Source of the DNA: Hyalella azteca | Taxonomy: Eukaryota; Arthropoda; Malacostraca; Amphipoda; Hyalellidae | DNA length: 64,000 nt | Direction: 5' to 3' | Assembly (NCBI RefSeq): GCF_000764305.2 | Contig: NW_025947742.1 | Coordinates: forward strand, 310,001-374,000 | Shown: one piece after another, positions 38,614 to 50,910 of the stretch | How the letters are laid out: each line of letters starts with the position of its first letter | Position numbering within the stretch: position 1 is the first letter of the stretch | Notes under the pieces: model-generated | What the model was told of the DNA's origin: nothing | The model's database searches: none | Seen by the model: the letters and a program-made list of their open reading frames with translations, nothing else | Translations under genes and position numbers: made by a program

Positions 38614-40740
38614 GGAGGGGAAGGAAGAGACATCAGCAGATCAAGGGGATGAGAGAAGCTGGTAAAACCACATCTTCTCCCTAGCTGCAGCAGTGGGAGA
38701 GCAGCGCTACTAGAAGGCGGGCGGCACAGAGCACAAGCGAGGGCAAACTGAATAAGAGCAAGAGCCTGTCCTCACTCCGAGCTCTGCCCTCACTGAAATG
38801 CTGCTGAGCTTGCGCACAAGAGCTTCCTCCTCGCCACGCCTCACCACCATCACTGGGTCGACCCTCAACACAACACCACGCTCTCTCAACCGCGCTTTCA
38901 TGATAGTCAATGAACTTAAAGTTATTTAAACTAGTAGCTAACATATACTTCAGACTCACTCAGTGGCTTGCAGCGGTGTCAACAACACAAGCAAAGTATG
39001 TACACAGTGTACAGCCGCAGGGTGGATTAGGCTAGTCTGAGTCACGCCAGGAACCACTACTACACCGAAGAAGCGAGTCAGTCTCTTTAAGAAGCATTGC
39101 GCATCATCTTCTACACTTAAGATGCCACGCCTCTTGAACACATGACTCGTTCATGGACCACGTGCACCACTTGTTGACCTGAATAATTTCCTAAAAAACA
39201 GAATAATTGCCTCAAAAACGAATTGTGTTTTCAGGTTAAAACCAAACAAACCACCGTCGCCGAGTGAAAACTTCGTGAATATGCCGTGTATTCAAAAAAT
39301 AATTTTTTTTTCTAGAAACCGTCAGTGTAGATTATGGCATCCAGTATATAGTACACGAGATGGCATCCAGTATATAGTACGTGTGATCAGCAGCGTATAG
39401 ATGCACTAACGACGATTTCAATCTCAAAGAAACTATATAGCTTTACTATCAAATTACCGTATCCTATAATGCAAGAGTAGCATAGCAGAAGAGCGCCAAA
39501 AGAGATCGAACCTTTTGACCATCTAAAATTAAACTATCCTAGTGCCCGGAGTGGTAAGCTTGTCTATAAAATATATATAAATTGAAAAGCTTTACGGACA
39601 TTGAGGATGAGAAATGTTTCTTATCAGATTCTAATTTCATCAACAAAGATTATGCAATTGGTTGAACTTAGTCGAGCTGTTGCAGTCACGGAAAAAATAT
39701 GGGAGCGATATGAATATTAAACCACTAGACTCTTGCACAAACACACTAGCCGTAAATCCAGTATGAGTATTAAAAACGCAACTTGAACGCATAATTGCCT
39801 TAAAAACGAAATAAATGCCTTCCCGTTATAAAAAAATTTTGTCCAAGACAAATATTTTGGACAGATTAACGTAAGGAATTTGTTATGACAAAATAGCGGC
39901 TATCCCGCCATTGCGGCAGTATTTAACTGTTCTGCGGACCCGCGAGCTTACTAAGAACAAGTTTTATATGCATCATAGGGTTGTTAAATCTAACCTCTTA
40001 ACCTCGTCAGACGTCTTCCTCTGATCCATATCTTACGTGTACATATGGATAACTGTTACTTTAATAAAGTACTTTATGAAGCGCGTGGTCTGTTCTTATA
40101 GATTTGTTATAGCTGACATGGAGAACCAACGGAAAGTTTTACAATTATTAACTTGAATATAGACAGTATCATCATATCTCAATTTTCAAAAGAAATTTCG
40201 AATAAGCAGAGAAAACTTCATGGAAAAATGTTCTAGTTTCCTCTTACTGTTTTAGCATTTTATCAAATGCTTATCTCACTCATCATTATATTTGGAAAAT
40301 ATGAGTTGGCTGCTAAGATTACAAGCCGGGAATATCGTTTAAACGCGTCAGCGTGGTCTTAAAAAATGAACACAATTTATCATTTAATTTTGACTTTTCA
40401 ATGTTGATTTAGATATTTGTGACAATTTCTTATTGATAAACAAATTTCGCTCCACAGCTTTTAAAAATTGAGTCGGTTATTTACCCAACAAAACTAACTT
40501 GAGTTAAAAAAGCCGAAATAATTGGGGCATTTTAGTGATCAACGTAATATAAATAAAATTATCTTGACCAGTTCTTCACTTAAAGAATCCCCAGGGCACA
40601 ATTCAGTGGGCAACAAGGCACATAAGTTAACTTGAGTTGGTCCGTCCCGAGCGGCTATGCAGGCTCGACGTTAACCTAATAATGCGCGCAGCCTTCTTCA
40701 AACATGGAGCGAAACGCGCTCAAAATAGACACGCCGAGCA
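38614..40740. other. GC-rich island tail, then AT-rich DNA with small repeats
   Basis: 38614-38960 continues the GC-rich island without a convincing exon. At 39335-39386 a 26-bp unit starting TGGCATCCAGTATATAGTAC is duplicated in tandem. The phrase ATTGCCT(C/T)AAAAACGAA occurs at about 39207 and again at about 39795, with degenerate partial copies beside each, and may mark a decayed element spanning 39.18-39.83 kb. No gene seen. Confidence 0.45.
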
Positions 40741-40758
40741 GCTCTACCACTGAATTAC
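40741..40758 (-). other. tRNA-like A-box, possible relic of a tRNA-derived element
   Basis: On the minus strand GTAATTCAGTGGTAGAGC closely resembles the D-arm and A-box of a tRNA (canonical TAGCTCAGTGGTAGAGC). No matching acceptor stem is present, and no good B-box is found at tRNA spacing; the nearest partial one is about 75 bases away. It is not an intact tRNA gene. It may be a SINE head or chance. Confidence 0.2.
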
Positions 40759-40770
40759 GTACGTCGTACG

Positions 40771-41065
40771 CAGGTCATGACCAGAAAAAACACGATTATT
40801 GACGTGTTCATAATAATAATGAGATTGATAGTCTTTACACTCAAATAAATTAATAAGACTTGGTCTAAATAATTTCGCACCCAGGTCATCATAACCAGAA
40901 AAACACGCTTATTGACGTGTTCATAATAATAATCACATGTATAGTCTTTGCACTCAAATAAATTAATAAAAATAAGACTTGGTCTAAATAATTTCGCACC
41001 CACGTCATCATGACCAGAAAAACACTATTACTGACGTGTTCATAATAATAATTAGATGGTCAGTC
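40771..41065. repeat. Tandem repeat with a period of 111-119 bp, ~2.6 copies
   Basis: Unit 1 is 40771-40881, unit 2 is 40882-41000 and partial unit 3 starts at 41001. Each begins CA(G/C)GTCAT, then has AACCAGAAAAA or GACCAGAAAAA, GACGTGTTCATAATAATAAT, CACTCAAATAAATTAATAA and GGTCTAAATAATTTCGCACC. Unit 2 has an 8-bp insertion in the AT-rich part. The short minus-strand ORFs across it repeat themselves and are artefacts of the array. Confidence 0.9.
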
Positions 41066-41908
41066 TCTGAGTAGGAATTTAGCATTAGTTCAAAGAATAA
41101 ACTTTGAGAAGAGGTAAATAAAAGCACTAGACAACGTCCAGTCAAGTGGGTTGAGTTTAGAGCTATAAATGTGTTAAGGTTAGGTTTATAGGTCATGATA
41201 TTGGATGCATTGTAACTGAGTTAAGTTCCACTGGTCGCCGTTAGGTAGCAACATTCAAACCGATCCATGGACTCATTGAACGTTCCTCGACATCAAACAA
41301 AACTGTTCTTAATTCTTATTTATGGTAAAATCTACGGTATGTGATCAGAATACAGCATTAGTCAGAAAGGCAGATGATGATAATTTCGATACAAGAAGCC
41401 CCCTGAAATATCGTAAAAGTTTATGTTTTTTGTATACATAAACGCTATAATAAAACTCAGGGTATCTCATTCTAACAATCGTAAAAAATTCCGAGTGACG
41501 GCATAAACAAGGTCTCTCTCGCAACTGGATGTCATTTGCAGCTTCTTCCAGATTTCCATTTAGTTTCGGGAAACGCCGTAGTAACTCAATTAATAAGCCA
41601 CATCCGTCAAGTGGTTAGTCAGTCAGCTACAATCGTATTTCATCGCTCTACAGAAACTCGTCAAATATATAACTATCGCCGAAAATATACATTTATTGCA
41701 ATGCGATCACTGGTAAAAGCAACATGGACGGAGTAATTAACGGGCGACATTTTATGCTCGGAGGTTATTTCTTTGTGTCAAGAAAGGGCTTAATTAAATA
41801 ACTTTAATTTAAAAAGTTTTTATCAAAAATTGCACAAAAGAAAAAACAGGTCATCATCAGTATTAACGCTGACCGACTATTAGAGATACGATAGAAATCA
41901 ATCCCAAC
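41066..41908. other. AT-rich DNA, no gene seen
   Basis: Spacer between the tandem array and the fold-back element. No coding, repeat or RNA signal is recognised. Confidence 0.5.
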
Positions 41909-42869
41909 TACCGTAAAATGGGGTAACTTAGACCACTTTTTTTATAAATGATGCCATTTTTTTACTAGCTAAATTAAACTTGAATTGAAACATGCAAAAT
42001 ACAGGTCTATACTCTAGCTTCACTCACCATAAATTGCTGGCTCCTGCCTCTCATAGTCTTTATGTAATTTCAAAAAAAGTGATGGTCTTTGTTACCCCAG
42101 CTCTTGGGGTAACTTAGACCGGGTGGCATAATCAATTATATATTTTGGTAAAATAACTCCAGGTTTTGGTGCATTGTAGTAGAACTCTTCTAGTTACATA
42201 TGCAAATGACAAACTTGAGGAAAGTGTCATAGTTTGCAAATGGGGGGCACCGCCCCATAATGAGGGAAATGTGACTACCTAATGGCAGTCCTGATGGGGT
42301 AATATTGACTGCCTTGGAAATTAAGTTAAAATTACCATATATAAGACTCTGTAGAGTCTGAAACATAACGAAAAAACATAAATAGGCTGTCAAACATAAA
42401 ATATGTTATATATGGTAATTTTATATTAACTTCCAAGCCGGTCTATGTTACCCCGTCAGGGCTGACATTAGGTGGTCTAAGTTACCCCATTTGGGTGCGG
42501 CGCCCCCATTTGCAAACTATGACACTTTCCTAAAATTTGTCATTTGCATATGTAACTAGAAGAGTTCTACTACAATGCATCAAAACCTGGAGTTATTTAA
42601 CCAAAAAATAAAAAAATTGGAGGGGGTACTCTGACAGGCTTTAAATAATAGCTTTTTTTTGTGGGTCACATTTTTAATTTTTTAACCTATTAGATATGCA
42701 AACTTTTCAAATCTTTCTATTGTGTTATGTAGCCTCAGTATTAGGCCTTTAATGCCCATTGACAAAATTTTTCTATGTCAAATAGTTTTTGAGTTGTGGG
42801 GGTTTTTGTTAAAAAAACGAAAAGTGGTCTATGTTACCCCGCCGGTCTAAATTACCCCATTTTATGGTA
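41909..42869. mobile_element. TA-flanked fold-back transposon, family with GGGGTAACTTAGACC ends, 961 bp
   Basis: The left end reads TACCGTAAAATGGGGTAACT; the right end, inverted, reads TACCATAAAATGGGGTAATT. Each is followed by TAGACC, and each end is TA, consistent with a TA target duplication. The core GGGGTAAC(T/A)TAGACC recurs about eight times in both orientations (near 41920, 42110, 42440, 42475, 42827 and 42844). The middle is a giant inverted repeat (separate entry). No frame long enough for a transposase remains. Confidence 0.87.
42141..42607. repeat. Internal inverted repeat, ~200-bp arms around a ~60-bp loop
   Basis: Arm 42141-42343 and arm 42405-42607 are reverse complements with scattered mismatches. 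Shared blocks include CAAACTATGACACTTTCC, TAACTAGAAGAGTTCTACTA and the AATTTT/AAAATTACCATATATA junction beside the loop. A transcript through it would fold into a long hairpin. The terminal parts of the element outside these arms do not pair beyond their inverted ends. Confidence 0.88.
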
Positions 42870-45800
42870 TATACCAAATGACCTCAGAAACTACGTTGAG
42901 AAAAATACGATATAAGTTTACAACGTCAGTGTGAATACTGAATAGATTACATTGCACGCTAATGAACGCAAATATCACAAATATTTTATCCCAATAGCAA
43001 GAGCGATATGCACACGACTGCTCAATGCGATTCAACAACACGCAAAAACCTTGTATGTGGAAGTCGGAGATAACAAAAATATTAATAAACACGAGTGATA
43101 GGGAGAATTCGAATGTGATTCAGGAAGTTAGAGAGGCACGGAAGTGGTCTTAGATGCAAGTTTTTCTTACAAAGCGATCATAAAGAACGGGCCGGCAGAG
43201 CACATGAATGAACTGGCAGGAAACGCCCATCTGTGACAGTAGCCGCTAAGCTTTTGGAACACACGAACTATTTTAGTCATTTGATAACATTATTTATTGC
43301 ATTAGTCTCCAATGATTATGAGGTAAAACAAACAAATTTAATAAACATCTAATAAAAACCAACCTCAATGAGAATCATCTAATCGATTGGCTCGTATAGT
43401 TGCCCTTAATCAATGAAAACCCAAACTCATGGGGCCGGTCCTGAATCCAATGAAGTGCTGGAAGATTTTTCAAAAAACGCACAACTCCGGACATTTGTGC
43501 CTAGATTACATTTTGAATAAACGGCGGTAACGAAAAGTGAACCTCAGAGATCTGAAAGTAGTTTTGCCAAGTTGGAAGCGCACGGCTGCATGCACTCATT
43601 ACTAAGTGGAGTCTCTCACAAGTTACACTATATATGCGGCCTTATATGCACTGGCACTCTAGTTTAGATGAGGGTAAAAACTTGTCGTACAGAGCTACCT
43701 TTCGTTCCAATAAGCTAAGCGCACAGATATCAAAAGAAACTTTCGGTTGCCTGATTTTAAATCCTAATTCTATTTCTAAGTGTACAGTAGTTTAAATTAA
43801 ATAAAAGTTTGCGACAAGCGATTCAATGTAGGTTGCAGGCGATTTGTACGAATCGCAACATTTCCACGAGAATCATACCAACGACTTCGATTGATCTGAT
43901 TGCAAGTTAAACTATTGTTAAAATAACATGCCTCCCAATGAAGTATTAGAGTAAATAAGTCTCTATAACGGTTGTCGAGAGAATAAATCTTTAAAATAAT
44001 AACCATAAAACGAAACTAATAAAGTTCCATCATAGGATATTGTTGTCCACACAAAAGGCGCGTCTTGCAGAGCCCGCAGCAGCAAGCAACACAACGCCGG
44101 CCATATCGATCGGTTCTCCTACAATGGCCTCCCCTCCTCGTGTACATGACGAGTTAGGTTCACGCCAACGCCAGCATTCTCTTCTATCTCGTCTCTATTA
44201 ATAGCAATTATGGATTCGAACGCCCATTACAACAGAGGATGTTTACAGCTATTGGTAGAGTAGAATTTTCGTACTAAATTTTAGAAGAAATTATTTTCTC
44301 AGCTGGTATACCTTGCGTACAACTGACTGTTAAAGATGCTAACTTTGGAATATGGACGGTAACCTGCATGGGGCCGGACAGACAGTGACAAGGTTTTCAA
44401 GCGTCAGGAAGGCAGTTGATACACATGAAGAACCAATCAATGAACATCAGATGATAGCTACCTAATGCATACACACAAGTAACCCGCACCTAGGCGCTGG
44501 ACGATAAAGTACGATAGCGAAACTCATATTTGGTTAACAATTCACAAAGAGTGACTTTCTACCGCCAACGCGCGACTCCTACACACAACAGCAGCAACAC
44601 ACGCCCTGCCCTCCATCGTAACACATTCGGGCTTTGATGTTCATGCCAATACCCCATTACACTGAGATTTTTCATGCTCCACTGCCTGCTACGAATTAAT
44701 AAATTTTATATAGGTGCGCAAGAACTTGTCTCCCACACACGCTAAGCACATGACAGCCTAAGAGTCCAACAGCATAAGCAAGACAACTACTGATGGACTC
44801 TAGTGTGCAGTGAACGGGATATGCACGACACCCGTCTACGCACAAGCTTTTTTGATACCTCCGAACATCGTCATGGCTGACAGCCCACTTTAAAAGGTTT
44901 TCAGCTTTCCAGCACTTGCAGCATACAAGGTCGGAATATCCTATCCACAAGCGGGATTATTTCTGCATCCCTAAGTCTTTTCTTTCAGCATAATAATTTA
45001 TGGGCAAAAGCCATGCGAATTGAAAAAAAACCGTCCAACTTCCCATCCAACCAGTTTGGAAATTTGATTTGAATTACGATATTTTTTCATATTGAAATTA
45101 AACTTCACCGCATTATAAATAAAAAAAAAACATTTACCTACTCAATCAAAATAAGGTTTCAGCGCTTTCTTATCCATTATTTGAATAGAATTTAGGATCA
45201 GAGTAATTTTCCCATTTAGGATCCCTTCTGAAGTTGTGCGAGCAGTAAATCGGTAATAAAGAAGCTTCTATAAATTGCACATTGCAAAGCAAAGATTTCC
45301 GGAGAAGAATTTAGAAACAGTATAATATTTCGATTGCGTTTTTAAGTTGCAAGTCAACACCATGAGCGAAGTGTAACTTTTACAGCCATGCCAACTAATT
45401 ACGATTTACGTCAAGTTCATTTGAAAGTTTGTAACTCCTCCTAAAAAAGTTTAGAATTAATGTATCAACAAAATAAAAGTGACAAAAACATAATAAAAAG
45501 AACATGAGATTAGATTTGGAAAAATTTCTATAACTGCGACTAAAGAATTGTAAAATAGTACATTCAATATTCATAACAACGAAGAGACGCGAGCAATTTG
45601 TGGAGTGTAAGTAAACAATGGCACTAGTTATACATAGAAATAGCGGTGTGACTTACCTTCAAGGCTTTTTCAGGCTCTGACGACTTGAAGTGCATGACGG
45701 TGATGAATGCTGAACTGGTTTACACGCAACTCGGGTTGTATTATTATTACTAAAGATTACACAGAAGTGTCGACGAAGTCGAACACTGCGATAGGTTCAC

Positions 45801-47519
45801 ATCACTGCCTCTGAACAATTAGTAAGGCATTGAATTCCATTCAATGTAGAATTTGCGTTTCTCTGCTTTGATCACTGAACGCACTTTTGACGTTTTTTAT
45901 AATCTTAAAAATTAACAACATTAGTGGCAGAAATTATATTTATATGGTTTTCAGAACCTTAAGTTTGTTTAAACGATCTAAAATGATAGTAATTACATAC
46001 GAATATATCGAGATAAGATCAAACAATGTTAAAATTTATTAAGGAAGCAAAAGATGGAAGAATCTTCTAACGCAGCAGCAACTCGATCGAGTTTCAACAA
46101 CTCAAGGAGAAACAAAATAATTTCAGGAAATACTTGTCACAAGACACGATATTAGAGAAATAACTCACGAAGCGCTGGACAATTTCCAACAGAAAAACAT
46201 ATTTTAGTGACCATGCAACAAATACAAGGTAGGCTGCGTTCCTCAACCGTAGACAACGCGAGACAATGAACTTGAAACCGCAGCTATATTTCTCAAGGAG
46301 AGCAGATCTTGTTACCACAACCAGACACCTCCTTCTAACCTTACCACAATCGATGCCTTCGAGTGGCGTCAGGCTTGCACACTTTCATACTGCAGGGCAA
46401 TTCTTCATTCAAGTTTACTTTTGAATTCTACAAAGTCAATTTCAACTGCACATCATACATTTTCATTCTAACAATGTGTAGGTAATATGCATGACAGGAT
46501 TCTTGACGGAATATTCTTAAATTTCCCATATCAAATCAACTCGCTTCAGATTGTAACGAAATCAACACCTGGAGTTTTGAATATCTTAACCTCAAGCAGC
46601 CAAACCATTATGAAGCAGATCCGGTATACGATCCACCACGTAGAATTAGTGCGCAATTTTGCGGCTATTAACGGAACCGCTTAATGAGAGGCCGAACGCC
46701 AACAACGGCTGCAGGTAATGAATCAATTCAGTAAATGCAATTAGAAGCAATAGGATCTTGAGGGATCAGAGACCTGAGAAGCACAAGCTGCAGCAGCGGA
46801 GTCATGGGAAGCACGCTTCGTCGCTTCCCAGCGCCGGCCAGGGCACGCATTACTGCACTTGCTGTTCTCACTGCAGCTCGCAGTCGTGAAGCCACCGAGT
46901 GAACGTTTCGCTTAAGAAATAGAACACGAGTGCAGAGCTCACTAGCCATTTAAGGCTGTTTTCCTCACGTTGAATTCTGCTATCGCTCCAAAGCGGAGAG
47001 AGAGTTCAGGTTTTCTTTCAACGATAGAAGTCTTCACTTAAATTTTTCAATAGCCGTCATAATGCCGGCAATTCAAAGTAAAAATTAAAGAAGAAATAAT
47101 TAAGAAATAGAAATTGAAGAAGAAATACTAAGAAATCGAAATTAAAGAAGTTCAGCACACAACGCTATTACTCAACGTATAACGTACAACAGAGTTTAAC
47201 AAGAGTCGCTTATCCGGTGCACCCATCCTCAACCAGAGCCGGAAGCCAGCTGTGACAACGAGTAGACAGACATCTGAAAAAGTTCTAAACACAGCCAAGC
47301 GGAATAGTTGCTGCGCTTACAACAAACCAAAAAACACGAACGCAAAGCGGAACAAGTGTCGACCTACAGAGCCACCTTAACATGTCGTAAATATAGCTGA
47401 GGGAGTGGAAAAATCGTGTACTTGAGAGGGACACTGAAAGATGGCAAAGATATATATCAGAAGCAACAGCCGAGCGGTTTGTGTATCTCTTGAACATGTC
47501 GGAAAAGTGTGTCATGTAG
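42870..47519. other. AT-rich DNA, no gene seen
   Basis: No supportable gene. At 44124-44201 a 25-codon ORF (starting MASPPRVHDELG) lies in a GC-richer patch with an excellent start context (ACAATGG); it is too short to call. At 47085-47155 an AT-rich unit of about 28 bp (AAATTAAAGAAGAAATA-like) is repeated two and a half times. Confidence 0.4.
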
Positions 47520-47732
47520 ATGGCGCAAAATTTAAAGGACCATCTGTTAGGTGACGGATTCATTGCACCCAAACACACCGTGACGGGTACTAACGGGCCA
47601 TTACACGCCGGCAACACGGCGGCACTCGAGACAGGTGCACTGAGCACAAGCCATGCCCACGTGCCCAATACGCTCGACTTCATTGAGGAAATTACGCAGC
47701 AAAAATATATGAAGTACGGAAGGGAAAACTAG
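47520..47732 (+). CDS. Candidate small ORF, 70 codons, unknown product
   Basis: The ATG at 47520 follows a TAG that could be either an in-frame stop or the AG of a splice acceptor. The translation (starting MAQNLKDHLLGDGFIAPKH) is balanced, not low-complexity and ends in a charged tail. Codon third positions are GC-richer than the surroundings. Against it, the opposite strand is also open (47285-47683, 132 codons, with a signal-peptide-like start MKSSVLGTWAWLVL), and at most one of the two is likely to be coding. No family is recognised. It could be a short gene, a terminal exon or a fragment of a decayed element. Confidence 0.25.
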   Translation: MAQNLKDHLLGDGFIAPKHTVTGTNGPLHAGNTAALETGALSTSHAHVPNTLDFIEEITQQKYMKYGREN

Positions 47733-50724
47733 CAGGTAGCTTATTTCACGGTAAGAATAATTGTGTCAAAAATATCGGGTCATGCCAGAAGTATAGATAC
47801 AATTTATTCAGCTATGGGCAATAGAACGACTCGTATACAAAAGAATGTTATTCACAGTCGAAGGTATATGGTTTAGTTTCTCTATCTGGGAAAAATCAAG
47901 TGAATCAATAACATTATGATAACAAAAACTGTGCTGCCAATGAAGGACGATGAAACTATTTTTTCTCTTCCTGCTAAGTAAATAATACAATATACATGGC
48001 AAAACACTAGCCAGTGAAATGACACGATAATATCGAGACGCCGGACGTGATGAGCAAGAACCTGAAGGGCAAATAACGCGCCGGCAGATGTTGATGGATG
48101 CGCAACGAGCAAAATGATGGACGGCAGCCTCATCCTTACCACAACTCGTCCTGAACGCTCACGTGTGAGAGGAAACAAGAATGTTCTCGCTTGAGAAACA
48201 AGCGAGTAATTTTTATGAGTGTAATACTTACTTGTTCAAAACTTATAATTTTGTATCAGTTGCAACGGATTCGTCGGGCAATTCGGAGGCACGACAGAGA
48301 TGAAAGTTTGATCATTGAATTCAAAAAGTTCCATTATGAATGTAAAATAAATCAGTGATGGTAAAAATAATACCCCATCCCTTATACGTAAAATATTATA
48401 TAATGTTGCAGCCGAATGGATTGCGTCCAAATAAGCTTCGATCAGCGGCACAGGCGCGCACGGCCGAACAGGCCAGATACTAGGACACGAACGTGCCGGC
48501 TTGGCATTAAATAATGTGGTACATTGCTGAGGAAACTGACCGACAAGCTTGACTGGCTTAATGACAACGAAGAGATGAAGCTGCGGACGCGTGAATGGGC
48601 GAGCCGTGAGGGACTAACAGGCACCAGCAATGAAGAGTTCAACGCTCCGCACCTCAACACATTCATTATCGCGCACACTTGCAACAATATATAGGTAATC
48701 ATCTTAACGCAACTATGGGTCACTGGTCTAGTTAATAAACAAATAGGCAGGATTTTACCCAGTGAAGGACAATTCATTGATCACGGTCACAACAACCTGT
48801 CAATTTCCAGCAGCTAACTGATAATAATTATTATAGGTATATAATATGCGAATAATATAACTAAGTTGCCACGCATAGACACGATATTCGTGTTAGGATT
48901 GGCCATCGTGCAGTCACGGTTGGCAAGCACAGTTCACGATGACGGTGCGGTATGGAGGGCGTGATGCGGTCGCTTTAACGGTCTAAGGTCAACACTCAGC
49001 CTTAGCACACATAGAAATCCTTATAATGTTCCCTCGCCGAGTTTTATTTTTCTAAGTGCGTGAAATAAATCTTGTATGTCATCAAACTGAATAAAAACTA
49101 TGTACAATAAAGGAGGATTTCCATTGAATTTTCTTCATTTGCTGAGAGCACCTCAGAATGCAGCAAGTAGTCATTAACATGAACAATCAGAACTAAATTC
49201 AGAGAGCAAACATGCATAGAGAATACGATAATGAAAGAGATTTGCCGTCGTATGAAATAAATGTCCTGAAATAAATATCTTCATTTATGACTAAGCCGAA
49301 CGCGAGAAATAGACCGAGATTGTGAAGTCTGTGGAAGAAAAATTGACCAGAGACGAGAACACTATAGCTCACCAGCTGATCACATTAGCAGCGGGCAACT
49401 GGAAGAGCTTATGAGAATTGATGGCCAGCTCTGATCGGCCTTGCGAAGCCACTGCATGCAGGGCCTGGAGTTCCTAACGACGAAGTTACGTGGATAATAA
49501 AATTTCTGCCATCAGTCGGATATTTGTGGCAGAAAATTTCATAAATAACCGATGTAGTACTAACAATAGAGTGCGCCGTCGAAAATTAAAATTTTTCTTT
49601 AAAATCTTTGCAGTCGCACTCATTTTCTATGAAAACGTGAAATTGTATGACCTATACCTGAGAAGCGGCAGATAAAATTTCTCAAGTGGGACCAAACGCG
49701 ATCAAAAACTCCGTAACATCAGCCATGCGCGAAATGAGAACATCTGGAGCTTCGTGGAGCTATAGGTTAATTACAGAGCGGAGCTTTACTATAGTCCTCC
49801 TGGTAAATTGGGAATCTTCAAAGTTGAACGGCCACTAAACGTTTAATGCTGAGGAAGAAGACAATTAAGTTTCTACTAAAAACTTCCTACCTATAAATTA
49901 ACTTCCTCAAGTGCACGATTCTTTGGTCGCAAATAAATGTAACCGAAGTGAATTAAGAAACCTTCGCAAAAGCCAGTGCAGCGCACGTGTGGATGACTGT
50001 CTCATCAGGAATCTGACGTTTAGAAGTCGATTAAAAATAATTTTCGACGAAATCTACTCGTAATCAGCGCTGTTTCAGCGTCATTTGCTTGGAGGAGTCC
50101 ACGCCGTGATGGTAAGCGACAGAGGAAATGATGCATGGTAATTATGCAACGCGCAACTGTTGGTAACGCAAGTCGTCGCCACAAAAAACCACGAGTTGGT
50201 GGTATGGGAGACGTGGCATTCACGAGGGTTTGGCAACAAAGCACTGAAAAAAAATTCCAGACAATCAACTCTTCAATGGCCGAGTGTTAGAAAGTGCACC
50301 GTCGTTGATGCCATAAAGTATACCTATACTATAAATATTAAAAACAGTTTCTAGCTTTCATCGAGGCTTGAAGAGAATGAACGAAGCACTAAAATAGTGA
50401 TGAACAGGAGAGAAGCATCTGTGATGGCCCATTGAATGGAGGGAGCCTGTTAATTTATCAGTATAAAATGTGTACCAAACACTCGACAGCAATGTCGGGT
50501 TAAAATACATATAAGCGATATATTAATATATATGCTAAATTCCAATGAAACGACATAAAATTTCATTCGGCTCTGCTAAGAACAAAAAGCAAGAAAACGA
50601 CTTATGAATTTTTCGATACATTCATATCACTTGATCTACACCGACAATGGGCCCTATTTGAACGAAAAATTCATTCCTAAACGTTTTAGTCGAGAAAAGT
50701 TTCGTAAGCCAAACCGGAAGGAAC
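47733..50724. other. AT-rich DNA, no gene seen
   Basis: No supportable gene or element. Minus-strand frames at 47882-48178 and 48442-48777 are rich in Leu, Ser, Val and Ile and resemble antisense of unconstrained DNA. Confidence 0.45.
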
Positions 50725-50910
50725 ATGATCATATACGATACGCAGCGAGTGTTGACGCGCGCCCGAGCAGCCAGAGCAGCCACCAAGAAACTCGCAGACA
50801 AAGAGCGCAGGGGCACGGATGCTTTTTATGTCACGATGCCACGTTGCGGCCACCTGGCACCACCTCCCTACATCAACACTACCAGCGCGGCACAAGCTGT
50901 CATACATTAG
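50725..50910 (+). CDS. Candidate small ORF in a GC-richer patch, 61 codons
   Basis: A plus-strand frame that starts at the isoleucine-rich phrase IIYDTQRV (codon 50725 is ATG) and is followed by an Ala/Arg/Lys-rich helix-like part (TRARAARAATKKLADKERR) and a Pro/His/Tyr-containing end. Two other plus-strand frames and the minus strand are also open across the same patch, which weakens the case. Unknown function; possibly an exon of a longer gene or chance. Confidence 0.2.
   Translation: MIIYDTQRVLTRARAARAATKKLADKERRGTDAFYVTMPRCGHLAPPPYINTTSAAQAVIH

Noticed and set aside
40640..40765. Possible tRNA gene on the minus strand, from the A-box-like GTAATTCAGTGGTAGAGC.
   Set aside because: No acceptor stem and no acceptable B-box at tRNA spacing.
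40755..41196. Minus-strand frames of 62 and 82 codons with a repeated peptide.
   Set aside because: They are products of the 111-119-bp tandem array.
44205..44235. GGATTCGAACGC, which resembles an inverted tRNA B-box.
   Set aside because: No T-stem pairing and no A-box upstream on the minus strand.
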